A DNA stretch of 64,000 nucleotides from Rhynchopus euleeides (Eukaryota; Euglenozoa; Diplonemea; Diplonemida; Diplonemidae), in the NCBI GenBank assembly GCA_963210315.1, contig OY723300.1, forward strand, positions 372,001 through 436,000, read 5' to 3'. Each line of letters opens with the position of its first letter. Within the stretch, counting starts at the first letter, position 1. Below are positions 48,906-59,500 of this stretch, in pieces. A program made the position numbers and the translations under genes. Under the pieces are notes generated by a model, which saw nothing but the letters and a program-made list of their open reading frames with translations, had not been told where the DNA came from and did no database searches.

Positions 48906-50685
48906 TCCCCCAGTCCTGACCGGATTTCTATAGGGGGACCCTTTCGAATTTTTTTTTCGGGGGGTAAATTGAACGTTTTTGGCCATTTGAAGCCACTGCG
49001 ACCATTCCCGGGCCTCGGAAATCAGATTCTTGCCCCTCAAATGCGGTACCGGTCCGGACGAAAATCCGGACCGGAACCGCAGGTACCGCATGCAGCCGCC
49101 CCAGCGCCGCCCTCCCCACCCCCCTCCCCAGCCTGTCCCAGAAGAGGTCGCTTTTCCCATTGGTGCCTGCCTATGTATTGCCTCTGTTGTGCCTGCGCCT
49201 GTGCCTCCCTGCCCTGTATTTTTTTACCCTCACGGGTATCACGATACAGGGCAGTCCACCCCCTCCCCCCAAAAATCGTTCGCATCATCTTGGCGCCCAT
49301 TCCTTCCACTTTCTGTGGATGTGTTTGGTATTTCCGAACGGAATTTTCCAGCGTCAAGACTGATACCTCGCCGTTTTAGAGTCAGTCACTTCTACCGCCG
49401 CTGCGATTTGCGATACGGTAGTTGTGCAGAAATGCTAACATTTAATTTGCTCTGTGGAACCTGGACTGCACCTTCTGGGCTGTGAGTCTGTAGATAGTTG
49501 GACAGTTGCGGAACCCATCCTTTGTGTGCCCCCGACTTGAGGAGCTGTCGACTTCAGAACCAAGGTTCAGAACGAAGATGACGACCTGCTGTGAGCTGCA
49601 AACCTTCTTGACACACCTACCGTACCTGCATTACACTCGTGGTAATTCCATACCCCTGGAAACAGGAGACCACCGTCTGTTCACAGATGGTCTTGAGCGT
49701 GGTAGCCATCTTTGCTATGGAGTCACGATTAAGTCTTTGTGGTCACGTGGGCCCATGAGCAGCGGATACACTTGGAGTGGAGGGAGGGGGTGCGGTTCTG
49801 GATCAGCGGGTCTGAATCTGGTCAAGGACGACTGAGGGCTTCAGTTCGAGTTCAATGTGGGTCCAAGGGTACACAGGAGATCACTGCTTCATATTCAACC
49901 TGCTTGTCATCCTCTGGTTACTGTTCAACGGCTCGAACTCCTCGACTTTCCTTGGCTGACTGAAATGAAACAATACGTAAGTGCTGCTATTGTGTTGTTC
50001 CCCTGACAGAGGAACACAAGGGAAGGGTACTGCAGCTGTCCACGAAGTGGCTCGACGTAGCCACCTCACGCTGCCTAGAGGGTCGGTTCAGGTTGAAGCA
50101 GAGCAATTAAGTGTTAGGGGGATGCCTTTGGTCAAGGCCTTTTCTAAAAAAAATTGACCCACGGCGCCTGTGTTGTAGCTCGGTCTACGCCAGGTTCCAC
50201 ACCCCGTCATCGCAAAACGTACACATACACAGAGGCAGGCCTCTGTGGTACGGGAGCATGATGGGAGGAAATTGTGCCTTTTGGTCAAAAAGGCGCCTTT
50301 TTAGAATAAATTGACCCGCAGGGTGGCTGAGTCTTATCAGACAGGCCGACCTATGTTGATCAATGGAACCACACAACCTGTTCAACCTGCAAACCACCCG
50401 GGGTGGCGGCTGAGTCCTCACCCCTGCCGTAGCATGAGATAAGCCGACGTCGACCTCCGCTCCGGTCTCTCAACAACGGTCGTCACCAGTTGAACCGCGT
50501 CTGGGAAAGCCTGATCTTTGGATCTGGCCTCCCTGTTGTCACTGTGATTCGAAGAACTGTGGGGTTCAGAACCAAGGATGAGGAACTGCTGTGAGCTGCA
50601 CACTCTCTTGACACACCTGCACGTATCTGCGTTACACTCGTGGGAAACCCGAACCCTGTATTTATACAGGAGACTTCCCTCCCCT
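48906..50685. other. Unassigned DNA with a pair of about 110-bp direct repeats
   Basis: No gene is recognised. A segment at about 49555-49676 (CTGCTGTGAGCTGCA, CTTGACACACCT, TTACACTCGTGG) recurs with changes at about 50567-50674, so about 1 kb lies between direct repeats. AATTGACCC-containing words occur near 50150 and 50308. A GTAAGTGCTGC to CCCTGACAG stretch (about 49977-50010) looks like a very short intron but has no supporting exons. Confidence 0.4.
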
Positions 50686-50985
50686 CCCCTCCCCTCCCCT
50701 CCCCTCCCCTCCCCTCCCCTCCCCTCCCCTCCCCTCCCCTCCCCTCCCCTCCCCTCCCCTCCCCTATTGATGTCCCCCCCCCCCTCCCCCAGCGCTTTGC
50801 CGCTCGTGTGAGTACCGCCCTGACTGGGAGAAAGGGTAGGGCTGGTTGGGTTGGCGGAGTTGGGCGGATGGGCGAAACGGAAAAATCGACGAGGTCGCAG
50901 CGTCAGGGCGTTCTGGGCTGGCTGGTGGTGGTTGGGACAAGACCGACGAGATTAGAAGCGGCACTGGTAGACGGGTTTTGAGGCC
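50686..50985 (+). mobile_element. 5'-truncated 3' end of the non-LTR retrotransposon
   Basis: From ATTGATGTCC to GACGGGTTTTG (about 50765-50981) this matches, in opposite orientation, the 3' UTR of the retrotransposon (23836-24055). It is preceded by an uninterrupted CCCCT pentamer run of about 16 units (50686-50764), against a few units in the long copy. No poly(A) follows GGGTTTTG here. It looks like a dead 3' fragment whose microsatellite has expanded. Confidence 0.75.
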
Positions 50986-51189
50986 CCCCGCCCCCAGGTT
51001 CCCCCTGCCCACCTGGACGGACCCAAGTGCCTCACACCGGATCTCTCCCCACCCGGTGGTCCACCTGACGGATACGCGAAAAAAAAAAATGGAATTTTTT
51101 TTCAGATTTTGGACTTTTTTCAGCAAACTGATTTTTTTTGGTTTTACTTTTTGGGGTGGTCCATATTTACGTTGGGAAACCTGAAAAAT

Positions 51190-51337
51190 TCTCGAGTGGC
51201 CAAAAACTCATCTCCCAGAGCAAAATGACCCCACCACGGTTCGGAAAAATTCCGGAAATGCTAAATTCGCGAAACCAAAAATCGCGATTTTGTGGTACCA
51301 GGTGGTACCGGGTGGTACTACCTAGTACGGTACTAAA
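51190..51337. repeat. Solo arm of the small foldback element
   Basis: AACTCATCTCCCAGAGCAAA followed by GTGGTACCAGGTGGTACC and CTAGTACGGTAC matches the right arm of the 48120-48508 foldback. The other arm is missing. Relative to the left arm it is inverted. Confidence 0.65.
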
Positions 51338-53474
51338 TCAGATCACTGCGCTGGGCCGGATCTGGGTGTGGGTGGGCCGAACCTGACAGTCTGGCTGGAT
51401 GTGTGGGCGTGGTCGGACCTGGGTGTCTGGACCCAGTCACTGGTGTCAGACTGTGTCACGGCCCGAAGGGACGTGGGAACAGCCCACACTGGGCCACAGA
51501 ATCAGCCACAGCCAGATCCAGGCTGTTTCTGTGGCTGACAGTGTGGACTGGGCCGGACAGTGTTCAGCAGGTCCCACACACAAGGCGAATTCGCCACCCA
51601 AAAAGTGGGGTGTGAGATCTCCACCCAGACTTCACCAGAACGGCCGGAGTCGCCACGCATTTGAATTTCCGGTCACATTTGGGGCAATCCTGTGAGTGGC
51701 TCCCACTTCCGTGGAGTTCTGCGGCAATCCCCAAACTGCACTACGGGAGCACTTTATTGCACTCCTGGAACACTTTATTGCACTCCGGGGGGGTCTTCGC
51801 TCCATCCGCCAGAAAAAACCAAAAAAACCGGAAAAAACCCGTGAAAAAGTCGGAAAAAAAGAGTGTGGGGAGTTGGGTCCAGTTTAGCAAAGTGAGCTTA
51901 TTTTTCGAAAATTGAAAAATTGGGGACACCAAAAGTCCCCAGAAAAATCTTCGACTTGGCCCGCAGAGTAATTTTTTTTGGTGAAAAACGATTTCAACAG
52001 TTGTCCAACAGTTGCTGTACAAGACGGCACACCGTTCTCTGCGCATGGGCTGCTGCACGTGAATCATTTGGATGTCCGAGGGGCTATCGGAACGAGGAGG
52101 GCCACGAGCCTGAACTACCCGCCAGCAGTGATCCCGTGCCAGGGCTGGCAGGGGGCCGCGGCCCCACCTCCCTTTTTCTGTAATTGTTTGGGAGGGTGGG
52201 CCGCCAGGGGTGGCATGGCCCTACCCTCGGCCCTACCTCCCGGGTCAGATTTTGGGGCTTTGGGTTCGGCCTTGTGGCCGAGTTTTCATGCGCCGCAGCG
52301 TATGAAAACCCAACGGCATGCTGGGGGCTTGATGGTGTTCATCGAAGCGCACCTCATCATGCCCCAAGCGAAGGACCATCCCCGCCTGGAATGTGCAACA
52401 GCACCAACCGGTGTGGGGACTAGCCTTCGAAGACTTTCAGGATGTTCACTACCGTGGCGGCGGCTGGGGGGCTGGATTCCTGATTTTTGATCGAGCAGGA
52501 CGACCAAAGGCAGCAACATCCGGTGCCTCTCGAATTGGGTGAAAATGTTCTGTGGCCGTGCATTCGATCCTGTTTGCATCATACCACGGGAAGTCGGGGC
52601 GGGGTTGGGCTGCACTTTTTTTCTCGCGAGCTCGGCCACCCTGTGCCCGACTTCTTTTTTGGTTTGCCCGACCCCCAGCGAGATCACTGGCAGCCAGACC
52701 TTGTTCAACATAAACAGCAGACAAGAGAGCAGAATGGAGTGTGGGGCAGCTGCCGTGCTCCCACACATAAACATCGCACCTCTCGCGCTGCCTGCACGAA
52801 AGGGACGGGTAACCTGCAGGTCACCCACAGCAGCCTACTGCCTACGTTCTATACAAGATCAGCGCCGACCACACGAAAGGCTGTTCGACCTGCGGCGCAA
52901 CAACAAGCTCCGGTGGGAACAGAACTGAGCGGCAACAGGATGCAATGCAGGCCCACATCCGTTGCCCTGCGGCAAGAGCAGTCACATCGATATCGTTGAC
53001 AGGGCCTGCCCACTGGTGTGTGACGGGGTGACCTACAGATGGTGACCTGGCCCACGGCAGAACACCTGGGTCGGGGGATGGCTGCGACTGGGCATTACCT
53101 AACTCTTCATGATGCAGGACTGCGGACAAATGGTCCAAGAGAGCAAGTATGGCTCCCGCTCAGCTCTCACTGAAGTTGAACCAGATGCAAGTGGCGGGAG
53201 GAGGAGGGGGTCCCGGGGGAGGACACACCGGCCGGCAACCCACGAGGACTGGCCCGTCCCAGTCGACAGAAGAACAAAGCAGGAACACGGACTCACATGA
53301 AACGACATACTGAAGTGTGGGAGGAGGAGGCGAGCACAAAAGGGCGTCGGCTACCGCACGCCCTTTGGCCGCAGCCGACGACGACCGAACCGGCCACCGG
53401 CCGGGAGGTGCGTGTGGCGTGGGGGGCGAAGCCCCCCACGCAAGGGGGGTCCGGGGGGCGAAGCCCCCCGGAAA
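51338..53474. other. Unassigned DNA
   Basis: No gene recognised. The longest frame (minus 52286-52828, 180 codons) has no family motif and ordinary-looking composition; it could be part of an exon but I have no support. A short third copy of the CACTACCGTGGCGGCGG word is at 52447. Near 53410-53485 GGGGGGCGAAGCCCCCC occurs twice as tight hairpins. Confidence 0.35.
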
Positions 53475-54556
53475 AAAATTTGGGGTTTTTTGGCCTATTT
53501 TTGGCCATTTTCCGCTGCATTTGTTTGATTTTGGGTCGGGAAAGGTATGGCCAGGAAGTGGGAAAAATTGAGGAAAAAGTCGGAAATTTTCAGGTTTGCC
53601 CATATAAACCATGGGTCACAGATTCCGATTTTTGGGTCAGACTCCAAGTTTGACACAAGGGAAAATAGGCAAAAATTTTCACCTATTTTTGGTCACCTAA
53701 GGGGGGCTTCGCTCCGGGTCACTGACCCAAGCTGACCCAGATTGACCCGGAGCGAAGCCCCCCATTTTCCTAAGGTGAAAAACCCCAGGGTGACCCAAAT
53801 TGACCCAAGTTGACCCAAATTGACCCAAATTGACCCGGAGCGAAGACCCCCATGTTCGTTCCCATAGGAAAAAATTTGGTGTTTTTTGGCCTATTTTTGG
53901 CCATTTTCCGCTGCATTTGTTTGATTTTGGGTCGGGAAAGGTATGGCCAGGAAGTGGGAAAAATTGGGGAAAAAGTCGGAAATTTTCAGGTTTGCCCATA
54001 TAAACCATGGGTCACAGATTCCGATTTTTGGGTCAGACTCCAAGTTTGACACAAGGGAAAATAGGCAAAAATTTTCACCTATTTTTGGTCACCTAAGGGG
54101 GGGGGCTTCGCTCCGGGTCACTGACCCAAGCTGACCCAGATTGACCCGGAGCGAAGCCCCCCATTTTCCTAAGGTGAAAAACCCCAGGGTGACCCAAATT
54201 GACCCAAGTTGACCCAAATTGACCCGGAGCGAAGACCCCCATGTTCGTTCCCATAGGAAAAAATTTGGTGTTTTTTGGCCTATTTTTGGCCATTTTCCGC
54301 TGCATTTGTTTGATTTTGGGTCGGGAAAGGTATGGCCAGGAAGTGGGAAAATTTGGGGAAAAAGTCGGAAATTTTCAGGTTTGCCCATATAAACCACCTA
54401 TTTTTGGTCACCTAAGGGGGGGGGCTTCGCTCCGGGTCACTGACCCAAGCTGACCCAGATTGACCCGGAGCGAAGCCCCCCATTTTCCTAAGGTGAAAAA
54501 CCCCAGGGTGACCCAAATTGACCCAAGTTGACCCAAATTGACCCGGAGCGAAGACC
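53475..54556. repeat. Three tandem units of about 390 bp
   Basis: Units begin near 53475, 53872 and 54262 with AATTTGG and GTTTTTTGGCC. The first two are nearly identical; the third lacks about 90 bp. Each contains a large hairpin made of GGGGGCTTCGCTCCGGGTCA and its complement, and a run of TTGACCC words. Open frames inside are repeats of each other and not credible genes. Confidence 0.85.
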
Positions 54557-55013
54557 CCCCCAGAGGGTGTTTTCTGGCCATTCTTCGGGTGTGAACGGTT
54601 TGTTACGCGGTTCCGTGACTGTTCTGGGCCGTGTTCATGACCACCCCCGGCTGGGTGCTGTGACTGTTGCTCAAGAACAAGTTATCCGAGCAAAACTGTG
54701 CCCAACATTTTCCAGACCACGTAACAAACCGTTCACACCCAAAAAGGTGACTCCCGGAGGGTAGTTCTCACCTCTCTTCGGGTGTGAACGGTTTGTTATG
54801 CGGTTCCGTGACTGTTTTGGGCCATTTTCATGACCACCCCCTGGCTGGGTGCTGTGACGTTGCACGAGAATTGATTGTTCAAAACCATGGCCGACATTTA
54901 TCGTACCGTGTTTCGAACTGTTCACACCCAAGAAAGTGTCTCCCGGAGAGTGTTTCTGGCCATTCTTCGGGTGTGAACAGTTTGTTACGCGGTTCTGTGA
55001 CTGTTCAGGTCAT
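54557..55013. repeat. Inverted fragment of a family C element
   Basis: Reverse-complement match to about 23089-23520: GGGTGTGAACGGTTTGTTA, CTCCCGGAGGGTAGTTCTC and CCACCCCCGGCTGGGTGC in the same order. No terminus is included. Most of its motifs are of the C type (GAACGG), two are GAACAG. Confidence 0.75.
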
Positions 55014-55446
55014 CCCAGGTTGGACTCCAGTCCAGATGCCGCAGTTGCCTGCCAACATGAAGGCTAGTACATGCCCGTTTGAACTCTGCATGCTGCTCGT
55101 TTGTGCAGGCCGAAGTCCGGTACATGCCCGTTTGGACTCGAGTTCGACGCAGTTGTGATGCAGGATGAAGTCCAGTACATGCCCGTTTGAACCCCAGATC
55201 ATGCCAGTTTGAAGCAGGATGAGGTCTCGTACATGCCCGTTTGAACTCGAAATGCTGTCCGTTTGCGGCAGAATGAAGGCCAGTACATGCCCGTTTGGGC
55301 ACTGAATGCTGTTCGTTTGCCGTCGTGATGCAGTACGAAGTCCAGTACATGCCGGTTTGAAGCCCAGATGCTGCCCGTTCGCGGCTGTTGTGATGCATCA
55401 TGAAGGCTAGTACATGCTCGTTTGAACTCTGAATGCTGTCCGTTTG
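55014..55446. repeat. Irregular minisatellite with GTACATGCCCGTTTG words
   Basis: GTACATGCCCGTTTGAACTC-like words recur about every 60 bp (near 55068, 55125, 55174, 55231, 55285, 55345, 55410) separated by ATGCTG and TTGTGATGCA words. Main-family copy 3 is inserted at its right edge. Confidence 0.75.
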
Positions 55447-56578
55447 TAGAGGAGGCATAGCAAACGGAAATCCCTAACAAAATTTTGTCTCCGAAATTAT
55501 TTTGGCCAATTTTCTCCCGAAAAACCTAGAAACCAGACCCACCGCACATCGAGAATGTCATTTTTCGGTGATTTCTGGGGTCTGGGGGCCTTTTGCCACC
55601 CTCCCGTGCCTCATCATGTGTTGATCCCTCCTTTATTAATTGTCAGGTAGGTAACCCTGCACGGGTGTTGTCACCGTTGATCACTCTTTATTAACTGTTA
55701 GGCGGGTAAACCCTGCACGGGTGTTGTCACTGTTGATCGCTCTTTACTAATTGTTAGGCGGGTTAACCCTGCACGGGTGTTGAGCCCTCTTTGTTAATTG
55801 TCAAGTGGGTAACCCTGCACGGGTGTTGTCACTGGTGATCACTCTTTACTAATTGTTAGGCGGGTTAACCCTGCACGGGTCCTGGCCCGTGCCTGTGTGT
55901 GTTGGGGGGGGGGGGTAGTGAAATAGAAGTAGAAGGGAGCGGAGCACAAGAATGGTGTGTTGGGGGGTGGGGGAGCTCTTTCCAACATGTCCGCATCTGC
56001 ATTAAAACCTATTGTCTCTTTGTGCCCCTCACCACTCAACCATAAAGGTTGCCCTGCCTTGGGAACAGGGAATGGGGTTTAACACGTGTGGCGGTCCTGT
56101 TGGATGGAGTGCACATGGAACAGTATGGTGTGGGAATGTATCGTGACTTGTGAAAGGGAGAGTGGGTGGGGGTGGGGGCGGGGGGGGGGGGGGGCGGGGG
56201 GCTTCCTTCAGCGATTCCAGTGAGCTGCAATCCCAAGGCTGTCCTTTCAAACGCTTGCCAAGGCGTACGCCGTTTAGGTGTGGACTATTGAAATAAAAGG
56301 AAAACGAGGCTTTGGAAAAAGCCAAACTGATCGAATGGAAGATTGAAGGATGGGCAAAGTTTGTTGAAAGTAACATGGGGGGGGGGGCAGTCAAGAAGTG
56401 GGGGCTTGATTGTCGAGAGTGAATGGAAAAGTGAAGTGGGGGGGGGGGGGGTTTGATCGTCGAGAGTGAATGGAAAAGCAAGCCTCCCAGCACCTTCTTG
56501 CAATGTTAGTCCTTTTTGTAGTCACTACCACTACACCAGGAGTGGGGGGGGGGGGGGCAACCCCTTGATTGGCCTGTG

Positions 56579-59500
56579 TCAGGTCCCAGCTCTTGTTGAA
56601 ACAGAACGCAAACCCTTGCGATGTGTGGCTTCCAAGTTGGCCTGTGTCCCTTTGATCCACATGAAATGATCCCCAACCCCAGCCTGACCCAGGTTAGCCA
56701 GGGTCACACGTCTGTCTGGAGGAAAATCCTGGAGGGTGGTGTCAATGGAGGTGAAGTTGTAAGAAAGGGGGACATAACTGTTAAATCCTGAAGCAAAGTC
56801 ATCATGATTACCAGGATAAATCATGTTCGTGACGACTGTGATCAAGACATTCTTCATTGTGGAAAGAACAGAAATTTCGTCATCCTCTGCATACCTTCTC
56901 GTTCTTAAACGGGTAAGCACGTATGGCTCACTACCGTCGTCAAGGGGTTGGCAGGGATGGTACGGGAGATTTCCCCACATTCTCACCGCCTCCACTTCCG
57001 GTTGCACCTCTCTGCATGAAAGAGAAGCCGCCATTGCAGTCACAAAATTGACGGCTTCTTCGCGAAGGGAAGCGCCCCCACGTGGGTTGCCTGTGAGACA
57101 TTCATGAAAAGCATGAAACAGGCAATTCCCATCACCAGGCACATTGACTGTGCTCAGGGAAAACAAGAGAAGACGTTGCGTGAGGGTATCATGACGAGAC
57201 GCGGGATTGTCGATGCCCTTGTCAGGTACGTGGGGCCTCCGTGGACCGGGACAGGGGAGTGCCATGGGGACCGCCTTCCTCCGCATATCCTCTTGCTCCA
57301 TTTGTTCTTGTGCGTTTTCCACGTTTGGACCCATGTTCTGAATTCTATAAAAAACACTTGAAGCACGGGAAAAGTCACGCTCAGTGGGGAGGTGGAGGGA
57401 GTAAAAATTCGTTTGGGTATCCTGCCGGTACTGGTAAAGGAAGATAGTAGGGAGAGAAGCCGTACTTCCTGCTTCCCAGTTCTTTGCCTTCTCACACCAT
57501 GTGCGAGGCCGTAACTCCCTGACCCTGGGTTTACCTTCCTTGTTCTGAGTAATAATTCTCAAGCGAATCTGGTGCACATTCACAAAAAAATGCAGGGCAA
57601 AAGAACCACCACGTTGGGTCACCTTTTCATCTTCCGCCGCTTTGCACATACTCTTGCGCCAGTGAACGAGAGACTGGTGCCTTTCATGTACGGGCAGGTT
57701 CTTCTCCCCCTTCTCTTCAAAAACAGAAGCAAGGGTATCCTTGTGTATTTTCATGAGGTACACCTCCAGGTCGTGTTTCATGTTTGTTGCGTCACCAAAG
57801 GCACTCTCACGCAGAGCGCGGACTGACTGGTACGCAGAAAAACGGTTGAAACGGAGGAGGGAAAGAAAAAAGCCGTCACCTTCCTGCACAGTATCTGTGA
57901 CGGGGAGATGGTGGTATTTCGAAAAATACAGCAGGGTCTCTGGGATGAGGTGGCGTTGGGAAGTTGCTGGAATGTATGACTCGTCACTCAGTTGAGCCGT
58001 ATCATACCTCCCATGTCCAAGGCGCCCCTTCTTGTCTCTTGGGGTCTCTGGCACCTGGGAGAGGTCAATGACTTCAGTCCCCCCAAACCGTTTTCTCTTC
58101 CGGACTGTGGGCCCGCTCCGAACAACAGAACGCGACTTCACTGCCACAGGGAATGTGCGCCTGGGTCGGGTGCCAAAAAATTGTGCCTTGGTGGTGGGGA
58201 GGACACCTTTCGGCACAAGTTTAAAAACTTCATATGCATGGCTTTCCCGATCCAGATCCCCTGCGGCAATGGCGCGCTTGGCAGTGTCCGTGTCGTGAAC
58301 CACCCAATAAAGCGTTTCGCGCGGATAGGCGTGCAGTTGGGCTGGAGTCAACTTCTGCAATGTGGCAACGGTGTCTTTGAGGGGGAAGGCAACCATCCAA
58401 TGCAGAGTTTGACGGTTAAAAAAAAAGAGGGCTGGGGAAGAAATAGACTGAGGATCATCAACAAAGGTATTTTTTTTACTTACCGGCAGAAGCCGATAGC
58501 CATTGTTCCGGAGTCCACTTGTGTGCTGTTCGATGGCCCGTTGCATCGTTGCCAGCGTGAACTTACCGGTCCAGTGAAAGCTCTCTGGATTGACCTCGTG
58601 TTGCAAAACCTGCATCTCCCGGAAGGTGAGAAACTGGATGCCACACTCACCCAAAAACCAGTTGAGGGAAGCCCAACCCCCCTCGTGCGTGGACTCCGAC
58701 GCATGCAACACACCATCCTTCTGCCGCCCACAACCTGGAGAGGCGTGGAGGCCGAGAGGAAAACAATGCTCATTCAGGAGAGCGATCCTAGCCGCCCCAA
58801 CATCATTTGCCTCAGGATCAGCCTCATCACCCACCTCCACCTCCTCTTCCTCCTCCTCCTCCTCCTCCACAGCATCCACAGCATCCACAGCCTCCTCACC
58901 ATCCTCACAACCCTTGCCATCCTCACCCTGTCCCTTCTCCTCTTTCAACGCAGCAGGTGCAGTCTTCACTCTCCGGTAGAGCTCCGTGATTGTATCTACC
59001 ACGGAGGGCGAGATGGTGTCGGGGAAGGTGCGGGCCTTCAAGCCAAGGGTCTCCTCCACGGCCTCGACATGGCCACTCAACTGCTCCGTCCAGTTGCGCA
59101 GGAGGAGGGCGGAGAGGTCGCGCTTCGTCTCCCCAGCCTCCACCTTCAGGCCCGCCTTGGCCAACAACGCGAACAGGGTGGGGGCGTCGAGGCGGCCCAG
59201 CCGCTCCCTCGGCTGCAGCTGCTGCCCCTTCTCCCGCAGAATGGGGAGGATTCGCCCCCACTGCGTCAGGGCAAAGCGCACACGGACGTCGTGCGACGCA
59301 GACGAGACAGCGTCGGACCCCCACGGCTTCAGCCCCGCCTTCCGCAAAAATCTGGACAGCGGTTTCGAACGAACCGGAAGGATGCCAACTGCCTCCTTCA
59401 CGGACTTCAGCCGCTCCACCCAGACACGGGCATCCGCAGAGCCAGGGCCACACAGCTTCTCAGCAAAGCTGCGTGTCAGCGCCTCCTTCTGCCGCGCCAC

